NCBI GenBank assembly: GCA_020091685.1
Contig: CM034600.1
Span: forward strand, 9,502,764-9,566,763
Direction: 5' to 3'
Source of the DNA: Lutjanus erythropterus
Taxonomy: Eukaryota; Chordata; Actinopteri; Lutjaniformes; Lutjanidae
Length of the DNA: 64,000 nt
In this document: positions 27,680-39,800 of the stretch, one piece after another
Layout: the number at the start of each line of letters is the position of its first letter
How positions within the stretch are numbered: position 1 is the first letter of the stretch
Position numbers and translations under genes: made by a program
Notes under the pieces: model-generated
Databases searched by the model: none
What the model saw: the letters and a program-made list of their open reading frames with translations, nothing else
Told to the model about the DNA's origin: nothing

Positions 27680-28690
27680 CTGCTGATTTTACCTTGGGGA
27701 AAAGTTTTACTGACTAACAATGTTTTGTTGAGATAATTGGATAGATAATTTGGATAAATTTTGAATCTTTTAGTTTTAGAAACCCCCAAAATTTGTATTG
27801 CAAAAATTGTTGAGTAAACGTGTTGAAGTGAAAGTGAATAATAGTTAATAATTTTCCATTTTCAATTGCAACCATTTAATTTTCAAGCAACTAATAATGA
27901 CAAATCAGGCTCACAGCTGTGAACAATATTTAATTTTTCTGGGACGTTTCTAAAACTAAAGTTTATCTAAAGAAGAAAAGCTGTGTTATCTCAACTAAAA
28001 ACAACAGGTCAGCAAAACTTTGTTTAGTTTGATTTGGAGTTTGATTTAAAACTCAAAACTCCATGCAGTTGCCTTGAAATTCTGAGTTTTCTCAACTAAT
28101 CAAAAGAAGAAAAGTGAATTATCTTAACAAAAGATTATAGGTCAGCAAAACTTTAGTTTCTTTCATAACTTAAAAGTTTAAGTTGATTCAAAACTACAAA
28201 ATCTGGTAAATGCAGCCTTACAATATGACTCAAAGTAGATTTTTGAGTTTTGAGTCCAAATCAAACTCTTAAGTTATGAAACATTTTATCAATTAATAAT
28301 GTGTTGTAGAGATAAATTACTTTTGTTCTCCAGATAAACTTGAATCCTTGATTTTTAGAAACACCCAACATTTGTGTCTCAGAGAATGTCGATTAAAGTC
28401 ACTGAAGTGAAAGTGAATAATAGTTAATAATTTAATATTTTCATTTGCAACCATTTAATTTTCCAGCACCTAAATCAAATTCACAGTTCACTGTGAGCAG
28501 TGTTTGAAATATTTGTTTTGCTTGGTTTCTAAAACTCAAAGACTCAAGTTTATGCAAAGAGGAAAAGTAAATTATCTCAGCAAAAACATTATAGGTCAGC
28601 AAAACTCTCTTTTGTTTATTTTATACCACAAAATTTGCAAAAGCAGTCGCCTTGAAATCATGAGTTGTCTCAGCTTTTTTTTTTTTTTTT
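27680..28690. mobile_element. Two tandem copies of a TIR element
   Basis: Two diverged units (about 27680-28080 and 28240-28690) share the same order of blocks, including TGAAGTGAAAGTGAATAATAG at 27825 and 28400 and a following TTAATAATTT. Within each unit the left part (TTTTGTTGAGATAAT) mirrors the right part (GTTATCTCAACTAAAA, then GGTCAGCAAAACT). A third copy lies at 61640-62000. Non-coding. Confidence 0.6.
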
Positions 28691-29845
28691 TACAGTGTGT
28701 TTCTTGTGCTTTTTGCTTTCCTCTGTCCTGAAACTGGATCCTCACATGGTTCTGCCATTAAATGACACAGTGTTCGATGTTTTCACAGCGTGGTTTCATC
28801 TCATTAGAGAGATTTTTGGACCCATTTTCAACGTTTAGTCATCTGTTTATTGAATGAATATGTTAAACATCGGGACACACAGCATTAACACTAAATGATT
28901 CACTGGTGTTCTCTCCCGCTGGGCTGGATGGAGAGAATAAAATGTAGTGAAAAGTGAAAAAGGGGCCCTGCCTCTTATCTCAGAGGATAAGTTGAGAGCA
29001 AAACAAAGATGGAAAGAATGTGCTTGAAAACAAAGCCGTCAGCGGGAGCAGGGGACTTAGTAGCGACATTGCTTTGTGGCTATTAATATCTGCATGGAGA
29101 GCACAGCCCATCATGATTAGAAAACACTCACTGCTCTCCTCTCCAGTCACTGCTGCTGACAGCTAATCCATTAAAATCCATTTATGGGCTCATTGACATT
29201 ACGTATTTGACTTCTGCCTCGCCTGTTCAGTAATGACCTGAATATGACACATCAGCACATCACTGCTTTGTTGGCTGACACCACAACCTCAATCCCAAAC
29301 ATCAAATATCTGCCATCAGACATCCTGAGACTGAAATTCAAGGCAGTCCCCTGCTGAAATGAATCTTAAAGGTTGCCATCTTTTGTTTTGAAGCTGTGTT
29401 TCAAAGGTTACCCAGCACTACAGATGACACCACACGGTGATATGTGCTTCCAGTCTTATCAGTACAGAGCTCAGAGCCCCCTGCTGAAGGTCTAAATCCA
29501 GCCCAGCAATTCACCACCTCCCTGCCAGGAAGCCCAGAGGGCCTCCTACCCTTCCCAGTAACAGCAGTAGTACTGTTAGTTTGTTCTGGACTTTGTTCAA
29601 ATTGACCAGACATTGCTCATTGCCCCTCTAAAGGAGCTGTCATTGAGACAAAAGCTGGAGGTGGTCTGCAAAACGTGCTATATGTCAGTGATGTTCATCA
29701 TTTTGTTTATTAATTTCTCAATCATGTTTTTTGGCTTTGTTTTGACACAAGAAAAGACAAATTGATCAATTTTTTTTGAATCTCGGTTTTCAAAGTTTTC
29801 TTTTTGTTGTGCAAGAAAATAAAAGGTTTTTGTAAAATCCAAATC

Positions 29846-29990
29846 AGTGGTTCCCAACCTGAGGGTCGTGACCCCAGAAGGGTCGCACGATACGTTTGAT
29901 GGCTCACAGGATGGAATTTTCCATGAAACAGCTATAGGAGTGCTTATTGCTTACACATATTGCGTGTTTCTTATAAAAATAGGCAGCTAG
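29846..29990 (+). mobile_element. hAT-like terminal fragment
   Basis: CAGTGGTTCCCAACCTGAGG followed by GTCGTGACCCC is the familiar vertebrate non-autonomous hAT terminus. The opposite end was not identified. Confidence 0.5.
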
Positions 29991-32093
29991 TGAGGGACTT
30001 GCCACAGACATTGATTGATGTGCAGCTAAAGCGGTCGAACACGGCCGGACTGGGACCAAAACAGCCTTCGAGACCAATGGAGGACAGTTTGACGATAGTT
30101 AATAGGCTACAGTACCAAGGTGGGTTTCTTGGCTGTCTTTCTTGGCTGAGTCATCGCTAACTGAGCTACCAGCAGTTAGCTAAGTTACTTTAGCAACAAA
30201 TGTAGCTATCTTTCCATCCGGAGACTCCATAGACAACCTTGTTACCATAATCTCTGAGGCTGTGTTCGTCCTGGTGTCCAGCTGTGTTCACTGGAAGGCT
30301 GCTAAGCTCTGTTCTGTTCCGTACCGAACAGAGCCCGTTTCATATACGGCCAAAAGCAAAACATACTTCCTATAGTGGTGGGGGCAGTGTAGCAGTGAAA
30401 CCAATAGTTAAAGTGAGACAAGACTGCAGGACAAGACAAATAAGTTCTGAAGACTGCTCTTGGAGACTGCTGCCACTTTTGCCTCTTTCTCTGGAGGTAC
30501 ATTCTTAACACCTCCTCTAAACTTTTGACCCTTCTTCTCCTTCTTTGGGGAAACTAATGACTCCAAGCAGTGCCCTCTAGTGGAAATATTGTTTAACATT
30601 AATGCCAATCCAAAGGACATACTTTTTCCAGCTTCATTTCATCGGCACTGGTGTTGGTATCAAACCCTGATGAGAATAACAGAGGGGTGTGTGTGCAGGG
30701 AAGCTTTGAATGAGGGAAGAATGGGATGAACACCAATGGATGAGAATACAAGAGCTGGACAAAGATGAAAGGGTGTCAAGTGGAGACGTGATAGGAGAGA
30801 CACACTGAGATAATGGAGATGGATAAAGAGAGGAAAAAGGATGAGACACTCTGAAACTGGGACATTTATGTGTCTCAGCCTAAATAATCAGCAAAGACAG
30901 AACAACACAGTCACAGTCTGAAATTAAGGAGATTAAAAGTTCAAGTTTGGGATACGAAGCGAGGTGGGTCACTAATGACACTAATGGACAGATGATGGAT
31001 TTTTTTCTTTTTTGAAATGCATTTACACAAGTCTAGAATCGCTAATTCATTAAACTCATGAATAAATGGATGCAGAAGTTTATATAAGTGATAATTTAAA
31101 AGCTGCCTTTGTTGCAGCTGCCATGTGAAAATGTTGAATAATTACACATAAAAATAGAATAATTTCTCACCCATAATAACAAAAAGATGTGTTTCTGATA
31201 TACGCAATTATATCATAAAGAAATATTGTAGAGACAGCAGGTTTGTTCATGTCCTCACACTTTATAATCTCTTAATTTCTGTTTGGTTGTTGGAATGTGA
31301 AGATGAAGCTCTTATAATAATGGATGATAACACCTTCATAACTTGAAAGACATGAACGGTCTTATTTCCAGTACAGTCACCACCTTTAGATGTTCAAATA
31401 GGTCAAGGTGAAGGGAGATATACGTGAACGCTGTCATCTTGTGAGGTTAGAAACCAGTTCTGCAAAAAAGTTCAGCACCAACGATGGAGTCAAAATTTTA
31501 AAAAAGGGAGAGAAACATGTGAATCATCAATAAATAAATAAGATGAAATATTACTTAATAATATCAAGGAGAAAGCCTGAGACACAGGAATTATACGAAT
31601 CACAACAGAGTGGGAAAAACAATCTGATCCAATAATCTCACCAGTCTCACCAGTGACATTGAGTCACCTCTACATGTACTGTATGTGTTTGTGTGTGCAT
31701 TCCTATCTGCCTACACAGACCAACACTGACGCACACAAACACACACACACATACACACACAGAGTCTCAGCTGTTACATAATGTTGCAGACAGAGGGACC
31801 AATCCCTCAGTGACAGACTGCGGCTGAGCTGGAAGGTCGCCTCACAGCTGCTAACTTATTTTCATCACTTCAGCTTGTAAGCCAGTGCAGTTAAACAGGT
31901 ATTCATGAACAACAAACACTGGGGGCCGCATTTAATTTGAATACAAATATCAACATTTAGTATACTTGTTTTCAAGTGCTTTGCTTTGAAAAACATGTTG
32001 CTGTCAGATGATAGTTTTATGTCATGTTTGTCTCTAAACTAATCATTTAGCCACTATTTGGAGAAAAATATTAGGTAAAAGTTTTTCTTTAAA

Positions 32094-32151
32094 GGTGCAT
32101 TCATGCTTAATGGCCACATGGGGGTGCATTCATGCTTAATGGCCACATGGG
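32094..32151. repeat. Perfect 29-bp tandem duplication
   Basis: Two identical adjacent 29-bp units (starting GGTGCATTCATGCTTAATGG and ending CCACATGGG) with no mismatch. Confidence 0.95.
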
Positions 32152-33518
32152 GGCAGCAGAACAAGCTGAACACTATACAACTTTCATATTATTACCTCAT
32201 AAAGTTGCCTGCTCATCCAGCAGATATAAAGCAACATTAGCGCTCATTTTGAGTTGTTGCTGTCCATGTGATGGATGTTGGGCTCGTAGCAGACAGTGAG
32301 TCTGATGAAAATTGAGTTAGTGGTCAGAAAACCAAAATAACTGATGATGTCCTTGGAGACTGCTGAGCCCAGTTCTGATTCTCTTGCTCACTCACCCGAC
32401 TGCGGTGCCCATTTGCAGCTAACTGCCAATATTGCCCACTAGGTCAGTACTGCAGCAGGCCTGAAAGGCTCCTCCCCCTGACGGTCAAAAGCTCCCGTGA
32501 TAGCGGCGAAACACTGACACTCACCCAGAAGACTCAGCTAGCTGACTGGACTGAGCTAACTAGCTACAGTAGTTGGCATTTAGCGTCTGTTCATCAGGAA
32601 ACTCTGTAAATCAGAAGGCAAACCAGAAAACATTTTCTCCATATTAAATCAATATGATCCACTTTTACTCAACTCAGTGACATAGTTGGTAAACAGGCAT
32701 TCAAGGAACAGGTACAAGTCAGTGTACCATCAAAATGATTTTGATGCTGTTTTTAAGATGAAAATAATGTTGCTTTAAAGAGGCTAGTCATTTCAGCCAT
32801 TGCCACATTTAAAAGTAATGGTGCAGCTTTAAGATATCCATAAATTTCTATGCTTGTAATGTCAAGTAAAATTTTGAGTCTGGCACAGTTTTTGTATAAA
32901 TCTTTGCTGATATAATTATGACTAATGACTGTGGCCCATAGTTCTATCAAAACAGAAAATGATTTTCTACCTCAGCTATTAGTCTTGCTAGTTCACATAT
33001 TACAAGACTAAATGTATGAATTAAGTATAGCAACAGCTTCAGCTCATTGGGGTGACATAGCACTTAAGGTCTTCTAAATGGCAGATCAGTATTTTAGAGT
33101 TCAGTTAAATTTATAATATAAAGTCTATTGCCCTTGTCTTCCTCTAAGATCAATAAAATTTTTCTGAGAACACTTCAGATGAACATGTCATCTAATATTA
33201 GTTTAATACACATTTCATATGGATCTTGCCCTGCTCTGAAGGAAAATTACAGATTCCTTTGAATACAAAAAGATATGTTTTATAAAATATTGTATTTATT
33301 TGCAATCATATTCATATTCAGTTTGGAGATTTGGAAACCGCATTGCATAATTTGATTTTCCCATTATTTGCCTGACGGAGAAACTTCTCAAGCAATGATG
33401 ATTGTTTATGAGAGTAAAATAACCTCTCTGGCTCTCTGGTCGCCTCAGTGTGCTGTTCCCATAGCAACACGTTTTTATACTCAGAAAATCAGTCAGTATG
33501 TGTGTACATTTCCATGAT

Positions 33519-33547
33519 GTGTATGTGTGTGTGTGTGTGTGTGTGTG
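33519..33547. repeat. (GT)n microsatellite
   Basis: GT dinucleotide run in the hspb7-clcnk spacer. Confidence 0.9.
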
Positions 33548-33668
33548 ACTCACAGCATGCAGATTTCAAATCCCTATAATAACACAAGTGCTAATTAAAA
33601 GGCTTGAGGGGAGGTGGAACTTAGAAAAATAAACATTAACTAAGGGCCAGTTTTAAGTCTGTGTATGT

Positions 33669-33670
33669 CT

Positions 33671-33708
<38 letters not shown>

Positions 33709-33710
33709 GT
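33669..33710. repeat. (GT)n(GC)n(GT)n tract, Z-DNA-prone
   Basis: Uninterrupted alternating purine-pyrimidine run of about 42 bp, with a GC core flanked by GT units. Confidence 0.9.
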
Positions 33711-33936
33711 TCCATGATCTGACCAATGATTTCCCTGACCTTGAGAAGGTCACTTGATTTCCTACAAACTGTCAGACATTTAGGATTCAGATGAGGGTCT
33801 TTGAAGCCAATCACAGACGTAAAGAAGGTCATCACAATGACATGTGTTCATATTTGTCTGAGCTGTAAAGTGGTAATCCCACTAAAAAGTGTTCTCATGG
33901 TAATGATAGAGGACAGACAAGCAGAAATAAAACTTT

Positions 33937-34805
33937 TACAGGACCAGTCTGTAGGGTTTAGGAGCTTCAAGCGGTGAGCTTGCAGTCATCTCACTCTCCC
34001 TTTCCAAGCATGCAGGACAGGGGTGTCGCACTCAATTTCATCCCAGGACACGTCAGCATCACGGTTGTCCTCAAAGGGTAAATATAATACTGTATAAATG
34101 TATCTCTTTGTTATCATATTATAAAATTGCTTCTGTATTCGACTGTTCCTGGTTTTAGTAATAAGTTAATCATTAATAAGTAGCTCCGAAAGCAAAAGTC
34201 AAGGAAAAATCACGGCAAGCTGACATTTAAGTGCACAACGACTATCTTAAAAAATAAAAAAAACAAAGTAATATAACTAATAAAGTAAAATCTGAAATGT
34301 AAATTTGCTTAAAAATGAAATGACAGCAATTTATTAGACTACAATTAGCATTACTAGCTACAACCACTTGTCTAGAGTGCCACTGCTGGAAACGACTATA
34401 TGATATTGAGATGGCATCCAGCGTATACTGGCATCTAGTGGTTAGACAAATACAGTGTGTGGATAACCAAATTGGGATTCATTTTTGGATATGTACAATA
34501 GCACAGAATTGTATAGTCCAAATTATATTCTTTACAAGCTCTTGCAGGCCGTATAAAATGAGACAGGTGGTGTGGGAGAACCTAAGATGGCTGTGAAAGT
34601 CACAGATTACTGTAAAAACATGGCGGTGCAACATGGTGGTCTCCAAGAAAGAGGACCCGCTCCCTCTGCAGATACTGAAAATACAATAATTCTTATTTTC
34701 AGGTGATTATATACCAAAGACAACAAACTTGTGAATATTATATTCCATTTCTGCCATATTCTACCAATAAGTCTCTGTAAATTTTACACACTGGACCTTT
34801 AATTC
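33937..34805. mobile_element. MITE with CCAGTNTGTAG-type ends
   Basis: The left end ACAGGACCAGTCTGTAGGGTTTA mirrors the right end AAATTTTACACACTGGACCTTTAA. An internal block (GCAACATGGTGG...GAGGACCC) is found inverted at about 55670-55710. Other members lie at 55640-55900 and 56010-56105, with a terminus at 61240-61263. Non-coding, about 870 bp. Confidence 0.6.
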
Positions 34806-35689
34806 ACCGCCTTGTTTCTAAAAATTGTTGAATTATTCTACAAATGTGTAGCTTTGCCTCAAAGTTCCATTAAAATATCAAAATTTAAGGCATTCTGCTC
34901 ACACTACAAAGACAGTACTTATAGATGCATGGTCTGCAAAATCTATAAACCACAATCCACGCTTTGCAGCTGGAGGCTCTGACTGTTTCAAGGTTCAACT
35001 AGGCAGGAGCTTCTCATCTGTTTTCATTTCAGTGACTTCCCTGTCCTCAGTCTCTTTAAAGTTTTTTATATCTTTCTGCAAGAAAGAACCTTGTAATCTC
35101 CGTTATTAGGAAATAATTTAAAAAATGTAGATAAACACCAAAATATCATTCAGCATTCAAGTTCCTTCTTGACCTTGGAAATTGCTTGACAATATGTATC
35201 TACAATATATCTGCCAGATCTATCAGATAAATTATTATAATCACCAGTAGTGCCTGTTGTTATAGCTCATGTTTACATTTATGGGATTATATGTGGCTGG
35301 AACAGGTATTATGAGATTAATTATTTTCTGCAGTACGGTTGATAATATCACCAAAAACCTATTAAAAAGCTGAGTAGCGTGAAAACATCTCTGCCTCTCA
35401 CACTGCATTTCTGCAATCAAAGAGACAGATGAAGGGCACCTACCAATGTTCTCCCAAAGAGTTAATATTAGCTACCCTGTGAACCATGACTGTCTCCATT
35501 ACTTCTGTGCTAATACCTTAACAGAGGTCAGTGGTGGTAACAACACACCTGTACACACACACACATATAACCATAAGGACAGATGCACCCAGGAGGTAAG
35601 TCTACCTGTCTTCTATTTGTATTTTGCAGGGTATAGCATTAACAGCCTGCATCAGTGCATTCATATTATCATTGTTTAGTCTCAGGCTG

Positions 35690-36400
35690 GGTTCCACCAA
35701 CAGGGATTCATTTTTAAACCTAATTAAATCATGGTTTAACTTTAAATTATGTTGCACCAAACTTTAAAACAAGCTTTTAATTATAACAATCAAATTACTA
35801 CCTCTATTTACACCTCAGGTTAGATGTTTAGATTACATTTTTAATTCTGCTGCATCAAAGTTTTAAATTCAACTTTAAAATGTGATCTCTTATTAGACTT
35901 TAATCTTAGACTTGAGGAGGTTTATCTTCTTAAAGCCTTTTAAAGATAGATTGAGCAAAAATAATTCATGTTGAGTCCCAGTCAGAGGCTCCTCAAAGAA
36001 AGTTAAGACACCCAGCTGAGTTTTATGATCCATCTCTTCTTTGATTCAAGTTGATTCATGAAAACAGTCTGCCTGTGCTGTTGTCTGTTTTTTTTTTTTT
36101 TTTTATCTTTCTATTATTTGCCAAATTGCTCCATTAATTCACTCCATTCATCCAACAAGTTTTTCTCAAAGAGGTAGAAAGTTTATCTGCTGAAACATCA
36201 TGATTAGGCTAACAAAGCTAACTAATTTTTTAGCTAGCAGTGTAACATTATGTTAACTTTTTTAGGTAGCTAGCAAAATTTTTAAAGTAGCTAACAAACA
36301 ATGTAACGTAATTTTAACTTTTTAGCTAGCTAGCAAAGAGTGTAACATTGTGTTTACTTTTTTTAGCTAGCTAGCACACAATGTAACGTAAAGAATAGGC
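35690..36400. repeat. Dispersed repeat with GCTAGC-rich block, copy 2
   Basis: Shares TTTTTAAACCTAATTAAA and TTTAACTTTAAATTATGTTG and the GCTAGC/AATGTAAC units with 13250-13650. It ends about 460 bp before the clcnk start. Confidence 0.6.
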
Positions 36401-36858
36401 TACCACCCTTTATAGACCGTTTTACAGTCAACGTCATCAAAAAGCTGCACATGCATTTTGGCAACAGAAGTAGCGTTCTCCTCCTGTCATCCAGATGACT
36501 TATCAAGCTGAAAAGACTGGTGGCGTCTACAGCTACAAGCTATTAAATGTATTGACTGGACTGAGGATGCGATCAAAACTGCTTGTGTGTGCAGCGGTGC
36601 ACTGAAAAGCTGTTGTGGTTCGCCATGCTTCCGTTGCCAAGATGCGCGCGCAGCTTTCTCATTGTTTACAAACTGTAAAAACTAACTTGGTCCTGACAGC
36701 ACTTAATTTTACATCTGGATTTACTTATAAACCTTTAAACCTAGATTTGCAAAACTCTGAACAGAACTAATCATAGATCAAATTCTTGGTGTAATCCCAT
36801 GTCAGTGTTTGTTTCAGACTGTATTAATCACACAATGACACACACATTTCAAGACAAA

Positions 36859-39800
36859 ATGAAGAGCCTGGACGAGACTACTGGGAGTCACGCCATCAGA
36901 CAGAACAACAACTGGGAGCGAGAAAATCCGTCTGACACATCCCATAATAAGAGCCTGCTCCTTGCTGATCCGGTGAAACCATGCCGACAGACCCGTGCAG
37001 CTGTCAAAGGTCAGACTGAAGGGGGAAATCATTACTGTGTGATCAATACTGTTCAAGACATCATAGAGTAGCTATTTCAAAGCCAATCTGCAGCATGCAT
37101 GTAATGTCATGCATGAACTTGTTTGACCTTAAGAAGTCAGAGATTATAGTTAAATTGAAGGACAACGCAATCAATGTGCTACAATATTTGATGCCATTAA
37201 AATATATTTTCTGTATTAAGAGTAACTGAGAGACAGATTGTGACTGTTTTCTTCAATACTGATAGACTGTTAGAGATTTATCAATTATAATTATCCATTC
37301 CTACATAAGTATGATCTGTTGCGTACTCCACCACATGAATTTAAACAACCTGTAGCCTGAGGGTTAGCATAACTTAAACCTTTGAAGAACCTTGCGAGGC
37401 AACAAATTCCATGTAATTCTTTTAAAGAAGGCAATATTAGAACCAGCTATTTCATTTTTTGGTGAGTGAAGCTGTGGGATAGACACCAACGGGGGAAGTA
37501 TGGTTCTGCTGATATTGTTTAAAAATTGTATTGATTTTCCATACATTTGTTGGCAGCATATATTGGAAACGAGAGTGTATACGAGCATAGATCAGTTGCA
37601 TTATTCAAATAATTCAAATTATGAAAGAAACCCCACCCATCCACCCACAGCTGATGCAACCACCCCCACTTGTCCCTTTCGGTCCAAATCTTCACAGCGA
37701 TGATTGTCCCTGGTGCTGATATTATTACAGATTTTCTTTCAGTTTAAAGACCCCTGCTGGGGATGTCCATTTCTGCCAAACGCTAAGAAATATGTTGGTC
37801 CAATATTTCGCTTCTAACGTTTGACTCCAGCTCCCTCTAAATGACCTCCTCTCCCCAAATATGCATTGTTACACATCTGAGAATGTGTGATCATTTAAAT
37901 TAGGTCTCATGGAAAACATGAACTCAATAAATAGTTCCATCTGTTAAAACTGCACAGGCACAGTCCCCGAGGACAGCAATACTTTTAATTTTTTTTTAAA
38001 AAAAAGCACGAATAAAGAAAGAAACAGGAAAAATGATATGAATGCATGAAAAACAAATTGACTGACAAAGTTCTGAAAAATTGGAATGATGGAATAAAGC
38101 ACCTGTGAGATTAATTTTACTTTTGGGGTCTGTGGTGCCGGTACGATTAACTTTAAAGTACAGACTGACCTAAGTGTGGTTACTGGTTTTGTGTCTGTTG
38201 TAGTCGTCCTTGTTGGATTTCATCCCAAAACAGAGAATAGTGGAAACTAAAGCAGAATTTGTGAGAATGGCTGCATGTTTTCTTATCTGTTGTTAAATTC
38301 TTGCAGTGGAAAATTTCTATTAGAAGGGATGGGTCAGCAGCTGCAGGCTTTGTATTTTAATATCAGCTCTAACCCAAAAAATGTGTCTCTGTTAAAAAAA
38401 AAAAAATGTCTATGTTCAGACAATCTCTAAATTGTATTTCATTTCACATTTTCTGGCCTCACAGAAGACACAAATTAAATTTCAGGAAGGCTAACCCACA
38501 TGTTTGTGTCCACAGAGTGGCTGTTGAAGCTGAGGTGTTGTTTGGGAGCAGTGTGTGGGATGGAGTGGTATGGCTACGCTGCTCTGGGCATTTTGACTGC
38601 CATTCTCAGTGTCCTCATGGACCTCAGTGTAACAAAGCTGCTGAGAGGTACAAACACGCGTGTGCGCACACACACACATTTACAGGACACAATCTGAGTG
38701 AGGACATGGATGATGAATGTTTGTGTCTCGCTCCACTTGTAGCTCACCAGTGGCTTTATATGAAGCTGGAGGGCAACAGTCTGCTGCAATTCTTCTGTTG
38801 GACTCTTTACCCAGCATGCCTCTGTGCTGTCGCATCATTGTTCTCCCACAACATCTGTCCCTTCTCCACAGGTCTGTCTGGTAACATTTATAATAGGCTA
38901 TACCAGAAAAACTTTTAGTTTTGAAGTCATTTTTTAATGGTCCAGCTATTCAGAAGGCAAAAGTAAAGTTACTGTAATGATTTAAAGATCCTGTCCTCTG
39001 TAAATCTGTTTTTTTTTGTTTATATCCCCTTAACTGTCTGACCTCGACTAAACTGACTTGTATATGTGCAAAGTTTGTCACTAGAGAGGGGTTTTTACAA
39101 AACAAATTTGAAAGCCAATTGCTGTCTTAAACCTCCAGCACAGAGTGGACATGTCAGTACAGAGAGCGAAGATTAGCATTAGCTGCATCAACCACTGCAA
39201 TTACAAGCTAACAAGCTAACAAATGACAAAACAAATAAAATTACCTAATATCAATCATTTTGATACACTAGTCACAGATTTTGTAACACAACAGTTACTC
39301 CTCATCTGGGTCTGAATGAGGCTCAAACATGTATGGTTGAATATCTCCAATGCTTCTTTCAGTGCTAACAGCCATCTTCTACACCACTATTTCACTAGTC
39401 AACCTAGTGCAAGCAGCGTTTTCACATGACAAAAAAAAAAAAAAAAAAAATTAAACATAAACGTGTTTGCATGCATATTAGAAGTTAGCAACAAGCTAGC
39501 AGCTAAATAGTCAGATACTTCCCTCAAGAGCTGGTGGAGACCAAAACAGAGCTAAAGGAAGAGTGAATGTTGGACTCACCTTTGTCAAGTGGACACAAAC
39601 TTGACTCCAAATTAACGCTATACTGCTGCTGAGTGTGTAGATCGACTACTAAAATGTTTGCTAAAACTTAAAGATGATAATGTGTCAGTGCTGCGCCCCC
39701 AAGTGGCTACAAAATCAGTTGAATGTAGACTTAATATTTACCTCATAGTTTTTAGATTTAAAGCTATAATATGTAATATTTCTGCATTAAAATGTCTAAT

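Larger units (their letters stand above)
27131..36858. other. hspb7-clcnk divergent spacer
   Basis: About 9.7 kb between two divergently oriented genes. No exon could be supported on either strand. It contains a tandem pair of TIR elements (27680-28690), an (ACA)n run (about 27436-27459), a hAT-like end (29846-29990), a 29-bp tandem duplication (32094-32151), GT/GC repeats (33519-33547 and 33669-33710), a MITE (33937-34805) and a GCTAGC-rich repeat (35690-36400). Regulatory elements for hspb7 or clcnk may lie here, but none can be pointed to from one sequence. Confidence 0.6.

Noticed and set aside
36411..36650. Possible transposase-like remnant upstream of clcnk
   Set aside because: The composition changes and becomes CpG-richer, but no frame gave a recognisable motif on either strand.
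38406..38918. A 170-codon plus-strand frame across clcnk exons 2 and 3
   Set aside because: It reads exon 2 in the wrong frame and passes through the intron before reaching exon 3. Only the exon 3 part matches ClC-K, and the spliced model explains it better.
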